DNA of 25,227 nt from CAYLHU01 sp964383715. GTDB lineage: Bacteria > Patescibacteriota > Minisyncoccia > Minisyncoccales > CG1-02-41-26. A program made the translations under genes and the position numbers. Under the pieces are notes generated by a model that searched no databases, had not been told where the DNA came from, and saw only the letters and a list, made by a program, of their open reading frames with translations. This document shows positions 1-7,412 of the stretch, one piece after another (positions within the stretch are counted from its first letter, which is position 1; every line of letters starts with the position of its first letter). The DNA lies in contig CAYLHU010000004.1 of assembly GCA_964383715.1 (NCBI GenBank), positions 1 to 25,227 of the forward strand, read 5' to 3'.

Positions 1-6
1 GGTCTG

Positions 7-40
7 ACCCCCGTAGTTTGGCTAGGGGGTATCTATTTTT
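7..40 (+). terminator. Hairpin with T-tract at window start, probable intrinsic terminator
   Basis: ACCCCC (7-12) pairs with GGGGGT (25-30). TAG (14-16) pairs with CTA (22-24) inside it, leaving a 5-base loop and one bulged G. A T-rich run follows at 34-40. It would end a + strand transcript entering from the left. The upstream GGTCTGA may belong to a longer repeat cut by the window edge. Confidence 0.55.
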
Positions 41-61
41 CTTTCAAAGATGAGAAGTTTT

Positions 62-70
62 TGTTAGAAT
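62..70 (+). promoter_or_regulatory. Possible extended -10 promoter for ychF
   Basis: TG-t-TAGAAT (62-70) has the extended -10 form and lies 20 bases before the ychF start. The -35 position (TTTCAA, 42-47) is weak, so the extended TG would have to carry recognition. Confidence 0.35.
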
Positions 71-90
71 AAAAGCAATCTAAAAATTTT

Positions 91-1158
91 ATGGCTCTTC
101 AAATTGGTATTGTTGGTTTGCCCAACGTTGGGAAGTCAACTTTATTTCAGGCGATAACTAAAAAGAAAATTGATTGTTCTAATTATCCTTTTTGTACTAT
201 TGACCCTAATGTTGGGGTCGTGGCTGTTCCCGACGAAAGAGTTGATAAATTGGCCAATCTAACACATTCAATCAAAAGAATTTGGACAACAATAGAATTT
301 GTTGATATTGCTGGTTTAGTTGAGGGGGCCAGTAAGGGAGAGGGATTGGGTAATCAATTTTTAGCTAATATTAGAGAAACTGACGCGATTATTTATGTTT
401 TACGTTCTTTTCAAAATGAAAAAATTGTTAACACTCAAAAAGAAGTTAATATTATTAAGGAAAAAGAAATATTAGATACCGAGATGGCTTTAAAGGATTT
501 AGTGACCATAGAAAAAAGAATTAAAGATGTAGAGAAAGAGGCAAGAGCGGGAAACAAAGAATCGCTTCAAGAATTATCTGTTTTAGAAAAATCGCGAAAT
601 ATCTTAGCTAAAGGAGGAATATTAGAAGAAGAAGATTGGACCCAGAAAGAAAAAGATTTTCTAAAAAATTATCAACTTTTAACTCTTAAGCCAAGATTGT
701 ATATTTTTAATGGTTCGGAAAGAGAAGTCCCTCAAAGCTTGATAGAAATTTTTAAGGGGAATAATTGGCCCTATTTAATTATTGATATTTTAACAGAATT
801 AGAATCAATAGATTTTAATCCCCAAGAGAGAAAAGAATTCGGCTTAGAAAGAGAGTCGGGTTTGAATAAATTAATTAGAGAATCTTATAATTTGCTTAAT
901 CTAATAACCTTCTTCACAACTGGTGCCGATGAAACTCGAGCTTGGACACTAAAGAGAGAGTCAACTGCTCCTCAAGCTGGAGGAGTAATTCATAGCGACT
1001 TTGAAAAATATTTCATTAAGGCGGAGGTTATTAAGTGGGAAGAACTTTTAGAAAATAAGGGATTTTCTCAAGCTCGGGAGAAGGGGCTGATAAGAACTGA
1101 AGGAAAAGACTATATTATTCAAGATGGCGATGTTATTGAAATTAAAAGTGGAGCTTAG
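91..1158 (+). CDS. ychF: YchF/OLA1-family P-loop ATPase
   Basis: This is a conserved cytoplasmic nucleotide-binding protein of the Obg-related YchF family, which hydrolyses ATP and associates with ribosomes. The 355-aa length is normal for the family. The P-loop GLPNVGKS is at residues 9-16, the G3 motif DIAGL at 72-76 with the GEGLGNQFL signature just after it, and the NxxE motif that replaces the GTPase NKxD is N207-G-S-E210. A helical coiled insertion spans about 125-195 and a C-terminal TGS domain about 270-353. The ATG follows an A/T-rich leader with no Shine-Dalgarno, as for most genes here. The gene appears monocistronic. The family call is secure; its exact role in this cell is not shown by the sequence. 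Confidence 0.97.
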   Translation: MALQIGIVGLPNVGKSTLFQAITKKKIDCSNYPFCTIDPNVGVVAVPDERVDKLANLTHSIKRIWTTIEFVDIAGLVEGASKGEGLGNQFLANIRETDAIIYVLRSFQNEKIVNTQKEVNIIKEKEILDTEMALKDLVTIEKRIKDVEKEARAGNKESLQELSVLEKSRNILAKGGILEEEDWTQKEKDFLKNYQLLTLKPRLYIFNGSEREVPQSLIEIFKGNNWPYLIIDILTELESIDFNPQERKEFGLERESGLNKLIRESYNLLNLITFFTTGADETRAWTLKRESTAPQAGGVIHSDFEKYFIKAEVIKWEELLENKGFSQAREKGLIRTEGKDYIIQDGDVIEIKSGA

Positions 1159-1239
1159 GTTGTATTGTAAATTATATTTGTTAAAATTAAATAGGTCGAA
1201 ACTAATTTTAATTTAGAAAAAATAATAGTAAAAAAAAAT

Positions 1240-2577
1240 ATGAAGTACACAAAAAAAATAATTATTCCTTTTTTGGTTTTTATTTTTTTCGCCTCAACAG
1301 TTTTTGCGGCCAATACAAATCAAGGAGGGCAAAATATTGGCGGGGAAAATAAACTTCAAAATGAGGAAGAAGTGAGAACAAGAAATATGGAGGGGGAAGA
1401 AATGAGAGGGAACGAAGAACAGGCAATAACTATGCCGGATATTAAGAGGGCTGAAAATATAGAAGAATTAATCCAAATAAGAGACATAAAAAGGGCAGAG
1501 GCGAATGAGCAAATGGAAGAGAATGAAAACGGAGGGGAAGGAATAAGTAAAAATAGAGAGGCTGAAAGGATGGCTAATCAAGAACAAGAAAGAGTAAAGG
1601 ATGCTATCGGGATAATGATTTCAGCCGAAAATCTGACTATTGGGGCAGGAGAAAACATATCTAAAATTGCTCAAGAAATAAATACTTCTATTGGGGAGAC
1701 AATAAAAGCCGAAAAAGAAATAAATGGAAGGAGCGGAATCATAAAGTTCTTGATTGGAGGAGAGAAAAAGGCTATTGAGAGAATAGAAATAGAGGTAGAA
1801 CAAAACGAAGAAAGAATTCAAGCTCTTAAAAAGTTGAACGAAGAAAACAACTACGATGAAGTGGTCAAAAATATTATTAGAGAGCAGGTTCAAAAAATAG
1901 AAGAGGGACAATCAAGATTAGGAGATTTTGTTAGAGAGGAAAAAGATGCGAAAGGTGTTTTTGGTTGGGCTATAAATAAGGGAGGGAGTCAATTATTTGA
2001 GGAAGAAAGAATGGATATCTTTCTTGAAACGAATACAGAAAAGGCGGAAACAATGGAAGAATTAGTTATAATTATTGATTCCGAAAAAGAGAAGATAAAT
2101 AGAATAATCGATGACTCAAATGAAGCCGAAAAGAAGATTTATCAAAATCAAAATCAAGTTAGAGAGGCAGTTCAAACAATGCTTTCAGCTGAAGATTTAG
2201 TCGGGGGGATTGGGGAAAAAATTTCCGAAATTGCTCGGGAGTTTAATAACTCAATGCAAGAGACATTAGAAGCGGAGAAAAAAATAGAAAAGAAAAGTAA
2301 AATCATTAAATTTTTTACGGGAGGGGAAAAAGAAGTCGCCGAGAAATTGGAATTAGAAGTAGAAAAAAATAGAGAAAGAGTCCAATCTCTCAAAGACTTA
2401 AATGAAAATAATGATTATGGCGAAGAGATCAAAAATGTTATTCGGGAACAGGTTCAAAGAATAGAAGAGGAGCAGTTAAGATTGGGGGAAGTTGCTGAAA
2501 AAGAAAAAGGAGTTAAGGGTGTATTCGGTTGGGTTAAAAATTTGTTTGGCAGAAAAGAGGTAGAGGTAGATGAATAG
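1240..2577 (+). CDS. Secreted or membrane-anchored coiled-coil protein with internal duplication
   Basis: I do not recognise a named family. A signal peptide or anchor lies at residues 5-23, ending in FAAN. A Glu/Asn-rich spacer (about 24-110) follows. Two copies of a roughly 125-residue helical, charged module come next, at about 118-245 and 307-434, offset by 188 residues. Matching landmarks are SAENL/SAEDL, GEKKAIERIE/GEKEVAEKLE, IIREQVQKIEE/VIREQVQRIEE and KGVFGW in both. Composition predicts long alpha-helices outside the membrane. Loose resemblance to helical DUF5667-type CPR surface proteins is possible but not shown. The start follows an A-rich leader without Shine-Dalgarno. A strong terminator lies 20 bases after the stop, so the gene is probably transcribed alone. 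Confidence 0.9.
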   Translation: MKYTKKIIIPFLVFIFFASTVFAANTNQGGQNIGGENKLQNEEEVRTRNMEGEEMRGNEEQAITMPDIKRAENIEELIQIRDIKRAEANEQMEENENGGEGISKNREAERMANQEQERVKDAIGIMISAENLTIGAGENISKIAQEINTSIGETIKAEKEINGRSGIIKFLIGGEKKAIERIEIEVEQNEERIQALKKLNEENNYDEVVKNIIREQVQKIEEGQSRLGDFVREEKDAKGVFGWAINKGGSQLFEEERMDIFLETNTEKAETMEELVIIIDSEKEKINRIIDDSNEAEKKIYQNQNQVREAVQTMLSAEDLVGGIGEKISEIAREFNNSMQETLEAEKKIEKKSKIIKFFTGGEKEVAEKLELEVEKNRERVQSLKDLNENNDYGEEIKNVIREQVQRIEEEQLRLGEVAEKEKGVKGVFGWVKNLFGRKEVEVDE

Positions 2578-2596
2578 TTAATTAAATAAGCAAATA

Positions 2597-2640
2597 AAAA
2601 CAAAGCTTTTGCCGACCCTTGGCAAGAGTTTTGTTTTGAA
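2597..2640 (+). terminator. Strong intrinsic terminator
   Basis: A 17-bp stem pairs 2597-2613 with 2621-2637 around a 7-base loop. All positions pair, including two G-U wobbles. The 3' arm ends in TTTTGTTTT. It closes the transcript of the 1240-2577 gene. The A-rich 5' arm means it could also work on the other strand, although no gene there needs it. Confidence 0.85.
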
Positions 2641-2663
2641 ATAATTAGTATTTATAGTATTAT
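2636..2663 (+). promoter_or_regulatory. Predicted sigma70-type promoter for the SDR gene
   Basis: TTGAAA (2636-2641), a 16-base spacer and TATTAT (2658-2663) match five of six consensus bases in each box. The site begins inside the tail of the preceding terminator and lies 35 bases before the ATG at 2699. Confidence 0.55.
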
Positions 2664-2698
2664 AAAAGTAGTCGGAAAAAATAATAGAAATCAAAAAT

Positions 2699-3466
2699 AT
2701 GATTAAATATAATTTAAAAGATAAAGTTGCTATTGTTACTGGTGCTCGTCAAGGAATGGGGAAAGCCCACGCCTTGCTTTTGGCCGAGGCAGGGGCAAAA
2801 GTGGTAGTTTCCGATATTTCTTTAGAAGATTGCCAAAAAGTAGTCGAAGAAATTGAAAATAATGGCGGAGAGGCCTTGGCTTTGAAATGCGACATTTCAA
2901 AAAAGAAAGAGGTAGATAAAATGGTGGAGGGAGTTATAGAAAAATGGGGGAAAATAGATATTTTAGTGAACAACGCTGGGATTTGTCAATTTAAGCCATT
3001 TTTTGATTTAGAAGAAAAGGACTGGGACCAAACTTTAGATATAAACTTAAAGGGCTATTTTCTTTGCTCTCAAGCAGTGGGAAAAGAAATGCTCAAACAA
3101 AAGTCGGGGGTGATAGTTAATGTTGCTTCGGTGGCGATGGGGCAACAAGGGATTGGGATGTCCAATATCGTTCATTATTGTGCTTCAAAAGGAGGGATTG
3201 CTGCGATGACAGAAGCTCTTGCCGTAGAACTTGCTCCATATAATATCAGAGTTAATGCTGTTTCGCCGGGAATGATTGAAACGCCGATGATTAATTCCGT
3301 AAAGGAGAGCCCGGAACAAATGGAAACTATATTAAACAGAGTCCCGTTAGGACGGGTCGGGAAGCCGGAGGAGGTTTCTAATTTAGTTTTATTTTTATCT
3401 TCAGATGAGTCCTCTTATATGACCGGCTCAGTTGTTGTCGTTGACGGGGGCTGGCTGGCATCCTAA
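2699..3466 (+). CDS. SDR-family NAD(P)-dependent oxidoreductase, FabG-like
   Basis: This is a classical short-chain dehydrogenase/reductase of normal length (255 aa). The Rossmann glycine motif is TGARQGMG (14-21). The acidic D39 at the end of strand 2 suggests a preference for NAD(H). NNAG is at 91-94. The catalytic residues are S144, Y160 and K164 (YCASK), followed by the SPG segment at 189-191 and the C-terminal DGGW. It is a soluble cytoplasmic enzyme. The substrate cannot be read from the sequence: a 3-oxoacyl-ACP reductase (FabG) role is one option, but sugar or polyol dehydrogenases look alike. No fatty-acid genes lie nearby. It has its own promoter-like boxes, and the next gene starts one base after its stop, so the two are probably co-translated. 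Confidence 0.93.
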   Translation: MIKYNLKDKVAIVTGARQGMGKAHALLLAEAGAKVVVSDISLEDCQKVVEEIENNGGEALALKCDISKKKEVDKMVEGVIEKWGKIDILVNNAGICQFKPFFDLEEKDWDQTLDINLKGYFLCSQAVGKEMLKQKSGVIVNVASVAMGQQGIGMSNIVHYCASKGGIAAMTEALAVELAPYNIRVNAVSPGMIETPMINSVKESPEQMETILNRVPLGRVGKPEEVSNLVLFLSSDESSYMTGSVVVVDGGWLAS

Positions 3467-3467
3467 A

Positions 3468-3680
3468 ATGATTAAAATTACCAAGAATACTTTTTTAAGC
3501 GAGGTTTTGGAGAACCCGGGAAATGGAAAAATTCTAAAGAAATATAGTTTTCCCTGTTTATCTTGTCCTTTTGCCAAAATGGAAATGGATAAACTGAAAA
3601 TCGGGGAGATATGCCAAATGTATGATATCGATATTCAAGAATTACTTAAGGATTTGAACCGGGACAAGACAAAAAAATAA
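3468..3680 (+). CDS. DUF1858-family small CxxC protein
   Basis: This 70-aa protein matches the DUF1858 (hybrid-cluster-associated disulfide) pattern: a helix with SEVL, a segment ending in a C-x2-C pair (FPCLSCPFA) and a C-terminal helix around IDIQELLKDLN. The reading frame stays open upstream to an ATG at 3432 inside the SDR gene. I chose the ATG at 3468, one base after the SDR stop, because family members begin close to this point and the upstream residues have no family resemblance. The CxxC pair suggests a redox or metal-binding role, but the function of stand-alone copies is unknown. Coupling to the SDR gene hints at a functional link. Confidence 0.82.
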   Translation: MIKITKNTFLSEVLENPGNGKILKKYSFPCLSCPFAKMEMDKLKIGEICQMYDIDIQELLKDLNRDKTKK

Positions 3681-3741
3681 AAAAAGTTTCATTGTTTGAC
3701 AGGAAGTTTTTTGTTAACGTCATCAGAGTTTTTACACAGGG

Positions 3742-3770
3742 TTGATTTATCGGATACATTCGTATATAAT
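3742..3770 (+). promoter_or_regulatory. Predicted promoter for the fic gene
   Basis: TTGATT (3742-3747), a 17-base spacer and a perfect TATAAT (3765-3770) lie 27 bases before the ATG at 3798. A near-palindrome, TTGACTATAGTTAA (3771-3784), sits just downstream of the -10 and could be an operator. That last point is weak. Confidence 0.6.
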
Positions 3771-3797
3771 TGACTATAGTTAAAGTATAACCGATTT

Positions 3798-4868
3798 ATG
3801 GAGCAAAATAGATTCAATAAAAGAATAAATCTGACTCAAGAAATTCTTGCCAAAATAGGCAAGGTTGATGAGTTTAAGGGTCTCTGGCAAGGAAGTTTGA
3901 AATTTAGCCCGCAAATATTAGGGCGTCTTAAAGCGTGGGTTATTATTACCTCTGCCGGTGCCAGCACTCGCATTGAAGGTGCAAAGATGACAGATGAAGA
4001 AATTGCGCGATTTTTACGCGGGCTTAAAACCAAAGCGCCTAAAAGCAGAGATGAGCAAGAAGTTGCCGGTTACGCTGATTTAATTGGTCGAATTTTTGAC
4101 AATTATAAAACGATAAAACTCACAGAAAATTGGATTTTACAATTTCACAGCATACTTCTTCAATTTTCCGAAAAAGACAAAGTCCACAAAGGGAAATATA
4201 AATCCGCCAATAACACCATAGTTATGACCAATAACAAAGGCGAGCAAGTTGTCCTTTTTAACCCCACTCCGCCATATTTGGTGAAACCTGAAATGGAAAT
4301 CGCGGTAGCTTGGATGAATGAACAATTGGAGATAGGCGAAGTGCATCCGATTCTTGCTATAGCGAATTTTGTTTTTGAATTTTTGGCAATCCACCCTTTC
4401 AAAGACGGCAATGGGAGAATAAGCAGAGCGTTAACCAATCTTTTACTTCTTAAGGCCGGTTATACTTATGTACCTTATGTTGCCCTTGATGAAATAATCG
4501 AAGAAACGAAAGCGGAATATTATCTATCGCTTCGCGCTACTCAAAAAAAACACAAGACCGCTCACGAAAACATAACTCCATGGGTGGAATATTTATTAGG
4601 CACTCTTATTGGACAAGTTGAGAAGACACGCAAATTAATGGAATCTGACCAACCGGAAAAACTTCTTTCGGAGAAGCAGATGCAAGTATTTCAACTTTTT
4701 AGGAGTGATAAAGAAATTGGAGTGGCGGAAATTGATAAATTACTTAAGGGCAAAATACCAAAAGCTACAATTAAACAGGCCTTAGCTCGACTTGTATCGT
4801 TAAAATTACTTGGGCGTATTGGTCAAGCGCGTAGCACTAGATATAAAATAGAACCACGAAATTATTAA
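3798..4868 (+). CDS. Fic family protein (probable AMP-transferase) with winged-helix C-terminus
   Basis: Fic proteins usually transfer AMP from ATP onto hydroxyl groups of target proteins. The 356-aa protein has a Fic_N region, the active-site motif HPFKDGNGRISR (199-210) with catalytic H199 and phosphate-binding GNGR, and a flap region near 130-160. A T/S-x-x-x-E-G inhibitory motif, STRIEG (56-61), lies before the core, which places it in the N-terminally self-inhibited class II. Residues 290-350 look like a winged helix-turn-helix, suggesting DNA binding or dimerisation. No antitoxin partner is adjacent, consistent with built-in inhibition. It has its own promoter and appears less AT-biased in codon use than its neighbours (several GCG and CGC codons), suggesting acquisition by transfer. 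The target is unknown. Confidence 0.93.
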   Translation: MEQNRFNKRINLTQEILAKIGKVDEFKGLWQGSLKFSPQILGRLKAWVIITSAGASTRIEGAKMTDEEIARFLRGLKTKAPKSRDEQEVAGYADLIGRIFDNYKTIKLTENWILQFHSILLQFSEKDKVHKGKYKSANNTIVMTNNKGEQVVLFNPTPPYLVKPEMEIAVAWMNEQLEIGEVHPILAIANFVFEFLAIHPFKDGNGRISRALTNLLLLKAGYTYVPYVALDEIIEETKAEYYLSLRATQKKHKTAHENITPWVEYLLGTLIGQVEKTRKLMESDQPEKLLSEKQMQVFQLFRSDKEIGVAEIDKLLKGKIPKATIKQALARLVSLKLLGRIGQARSTRYKIEPRNY

Positions 4869-4895
4869 CTTCAAAAAATAAAAGATATTTTTTTA

Positions 4896-5510
4896 ATGGA
4901 AAAAGATAAATTAAAAAGTAAAGAAAAAGCGGGATTAAAAAATATCAACCAAAATTGTTGGATAGTGAGGATATTCAAGATTTTTCCTTTTAGTAGTTGC
5001 CGTTATTGTGAAATGAAACTTGGCAGTTGTCCCTTTTTCAAGTTTTTACTGATAACCGCTATTTCAATTCCTCTTTTTTTAGCCCTGATTTTTTTGATAG
5101 AGGGAGAAATTCCAGTTTATCTTTTTTTCTTTTTACTGGTTCTTATTTTTCTTTACGGCCGTTTGTTTGGTAAAACAACAGAAGAGCTTATTTTAAGTAG
5201 TTTTTCTTTTAAAGGGAAAAGGGAGGATTTGGAAGAATCCGAGATAATTCTTAAAATAAGAGTAAAAGCCAAAACAAGGCAACTTCAGGAATTATCGGAC
5301 TCGTTGGAAAAACAAGTGGAGGAAAAAACAAAAGAAATTCAAGATAGGTTGACTGAACTTGAGAGATTTCATAAATTGACTATCGGTCGGGAGCTAAGAA
5401 TGATAGAAATAAAAAAAGAGATGAAAAAAATGGAAAAAGAATTGTATGAAGCTCAAAAAAATAATCAAAATAAAAAGATAGAGGGGGAGAGCGGGGAGGA
5501 GAAGAAATAA
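4896..5510 (+). CDS. Membrane-anchored coiled-coil protein with N-terminal cysteines
   Basis: I recognise no named family. The 204-aa protein has a basic N-terminus and four cysteines (C21, C35, C38, C45) in the pattern C-x13-C-x2-C-x6-C, which could bind a metal. Two transmembrane helices follow (about 46-69 and 72-90), then a long charged helix (about 110-190) with coiled-coil character. The helix segment around LERFHKLTIGRELRMIEIKKE resembles the signalling helix found before histidine kinase domains, but no kinase follows. With two membrane passes, both the cysteines and the coiled coil should be cytoplasmic. Its stop is three bases from the next start, so it is almost surely co-transcribed with the toroid-protein gene. 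It may be an adaptor or a truncated sensor; this is inference. Confidence 0.85.
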   Translation: MEKDKLKSKEKAGLKNINQNCWIVRIFKIFPFSSCRYCEMKLGSCPFFKFLLITAISIPLFLALIFLIEGEIPVYLFFFLLVLIFLYGRLFGKTTEELILSSFSFKGKREDLEESEIILKIRVKAKTRQLQELSDSLEKQVEEKTKEIQDRLTELERFHKLTIGRELRMIEIKKEMKKMEKELYEAQKNNQNKKIEGESGEEKK

Positions 5511-5513
5511 ATT

Positions 5514-7346
5514 ATGAAAAATAAGACCAATTGGAAATATATTTTGATTGTGGCTTTTTTATCCTTAGTGGTTGGGACAACCACTTTTTTAGTTTTACCT
5601 CGGACAGAGACCCCTTTGCCTAATTTTTTGAACATTGAAAGAATAGGAGAGAGTCAAAAAATCAAGACCAATCAAGAGTTCAGAGATTTAATTATTGAGT
5701 TTCTTAGAGAAAAGGCCAAAAGCAAATTTTCTGAAGGAGATGTCTCTTTTATTTTTAAAAGATTATCAATTGAAGGGAATTGGCAACCTAAACTGATTCT
5801 TTATTATCAAGGAGAAGTAATTGGGAAAGGGGAGGGGGAGTCGCCAATCTTGTCCTTGGCTTTAGAAAAATCTTTAGAATCTCTTTTCAACAATAGCCGG
5901 GTTCAGGGTCTAACGGAAAAAGAGTTTGGCGAAACAATATTTTTCATTGAGATGCCTTCCTTGGGCGAAAGTTTTTCCTTTGTGGAAAACGAAGGGAAAG
6001 GGATAGAAATTATTGAAGGACTAACCGCTATTCGAGAGTTAGACAAGAACTTAATTTTGGAAAAAATAAAAGAGGGAAAAGAATTTTTATATCGGGTTGA
6101 AAATCAAGAGGAACATGGTTTTTATAAAAAATACGATCCACTTTCAGTAATGTCGATGAAGAATTTTTCTTCATCTTCACCTTCACTTTCGCTTCGCGAA
6201 AGTTCGGTCTTTGAGAGTCGGCTTTATGGCCCCTATTCGGCTTCGATTATTTATACTTTTTTATACATATATAACTTAGAGGAAGATAAGGAAATTTTAA
6301 AACATATTGAGGATTGGGCAGGGTTTCTTTTTTCTATGCAGAATAAAAAAGAGGGGAGTAAGTCCTATGGGGCTTTTCATTATTCTTTTTACTTAGATGG
6401 AAAAGAAAAAGAAGAAAGATTTGTTGTTGGAACCAGCGCCCTGTCTATTTTTACCCTTTTGAAATTATACGATTTAGAAAACGAGCCAAAGTATTTGGAG
6501 TCGGCTAAATTGGCTGGCGACTGGTTGCTCACTATGCAAAACGAAGATGGGACAATGAAGCCCTATGTTCATTATGTCGATGAAAAATGGCTTTATGGCC
6601 AAAAAGAATCCCTTCTTTACGAAGGGCAAGTTCTTTCCGCTCTTTCCAAGCTCTATGGGGCGACAGGAATTAAAAAATATCTTGACGGCGCCGAGAAAAT
6701 AGCCAAGAGATTTGCCCAAAAATATGAAGAAGAACAAGGATATATCAAAGGGGAATACCGGGATAAAAACCCGATATCAAACTCTTGGGTCGTGATGTCT
6801 CTGATGGATTTTTCCAAAGTAAAACCGATTGATAGATATAAAAAAGTTGTTTTTGAATTAAGCGCCGAGGTTTTGGGTAACCAAAGACCGATATTCCACG
6901 CAGAGGAATCAAAGGTAGAAAAGGGGACAAAGTCCTCTTTGACCATAGAAGGATTAGCTGAAAATAATGATGATCTTTACAATTATGGCAGTTGGGGTGG
7001 TTCCTATTCTTCCAGCGGGACCGGTTGGATGAGCGAGGTGATGGCAGAGACCTATAAATTCTGTTTAGACGAGAGGAGGGGAGATTGCGATAAGTATAAA
7101 GAGGGAGTAATCAGGGCGATAAGGTCTATTATCCAAAATACTTATAGCAAAGAAAATGTTTTTAATCTTGAAAATCCGGGAATGGCAATCGGGGGAGTTT
7201 TTTGGAATAAAAATGAAAAATATGTCCGGACTGATTCCGTTTGCCACGCCTTAAACAGCTACACTATAATCTTAAATTATTTAGACGAAGCCGTCTTGCT
7301 TTCAATCCCCGAAGAACAAATTGATTTTGGACTAATAGAAAAATAA
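5514..7346 (+). CDS. Membrane-anchored alpha/alpha-toroid protein, glycosidase/epimerase-like fold
   Basis: The 610-aa protein has an N-terminal membrane anchor (about 7-29) and should face the outside. Residues about 50-180 form a separate alpha/beta domain, perhaps distantly AMMECR1-like (weak). From about 185 there are repeated helical hairpins typical of six-hairpin (alpha/alpha) toroids: LYGPYSASIIYTFLYIY, VVGTSALSIFTLLKLY, YEGQVLSALSKLY, SNSWVVMSLMDF and VCHALNSYTIILNYL. Aromatic and acidic residues line the motifs, as in glycoside hydrolases, sugar epimerases or terpenoid cyclases, so a cell-surface polysaccharide role is plausible but no catalytic residue can be assigned. Residues about 214-230 are a Ser-rich stretch encoded by two perfect DNA hairpins (see repeat at 6155). 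It forms an operon with the upstream coiled-coil gene. Confidence 0.88.
   Translation: MKNKTNWKYILIVAFLSLVVGTTTFLVLPRTETPLPNFLNIERIGESQKIKTNQEFRDLIIEFLREKAKSKFSEGDVSFIFKRLSIEGNWQPKLILYYQGEVIGKGEGESPILSLALEKSLESLFNNSRVQGLTEKEFGETIFFIEMPSLGESFSFVENEGKGIEIIEGLTAIRELDKNLILEKIKEGKEFLYRVENQEEHGFYKKYDPLSVMSMKNFSSSSPSLSLRESSVFESRLYGPYSASIIYTFLYIYNLEEDKEILKHIEDWAGFLFSMQNKKEGSKSYGAFHYSFYLDGKEKEERFVVGTSALSIFTLLKLYDLENEPKYLESAKLAGDWLLTMQNEDGTMKPYVHYVDEKWLYGQKESLLYEGQVLSALSKLYGATGIKKYLDGAEKIAKRFAQKYEEEQGYIKGEYRDKNPISNSWVVMSLMDFSKVKPIDRYKKVVFELSAEVLGNQRPIFHAEESKVEKGTKSSLTIEGLAENNDDLYNYGSWGGSYSSSGTGWMSEVMAETYKFCLDERRGDCDKYKEGVIRAIRSIIQNTYSKENVFNLENPGMAIGGVFWNKNEKYVRTDSVCHALNSYTIILNYLDEAVLLSIPEEQIDFGLIEK
6155..6203. 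repeat. Pair of perfect hairpins inside the toroid-protein CDS
   Basis: GATGAAGAA (6155-6163) pairs with TTCTTCATC (6167-6175) around TTT. After nine bases, ACTTTCGC (6185-6192) pairs with GCGAAAGT (6196-6203) around TTC. Both stems are perfect. The segment reads in frame as a Ser-rich stretch (residues about 214-230) unlike the flanking protein. It looks like a REP/BIME-type element lodged in a gene. Confidence 0.7.
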
Positions 7347-7376
7347 ACCATTTTTATTTAAAAATATTATAATTAA

Positions 7377-7403
7377 AAACAGGGTTCCACGGAAACCCTG
7401 TTT
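7377..7403 (-). terminator. Intrinsic terminator of the minus-strand gene
   Basis: AAACAGGGTT (7377-7386) pairs with AACCCTGTTT (7394-7403). Two more C-G pairs lie inside, with one bulged A. On the minus strand the hairpin is followed by a T-rich run (7379 downwards). It lies ten bases past the stop of the minus gene and, since the plus-strand toroid gene ends at 7346, probably serves both convergent transcripts. Confidence 0.75.
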
Positions 7404-7412
7404 ATTTGCTAT

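Noticed and set aside
968..985. Inverted repeat CTCCTC...GAGGAG inside ychF
   Set aside because: It encodes the conserved APQAGG segment of the TGS region, so codon constraint explains it.
3432..3467. Upstream ATG for the DUF1858 gene, overlapping the SDR gene
   Set aside because: The extra 12 residues lack family resemblance; the ATG at 3468 fits the domain boundary and stop-start coupling better.
6474..6946. Several minus-strand open frames opposite the toroid-protein gene
   Set aside because: They are shadows of a well-supported plus-strand gene, with no start signals or family resemblance.
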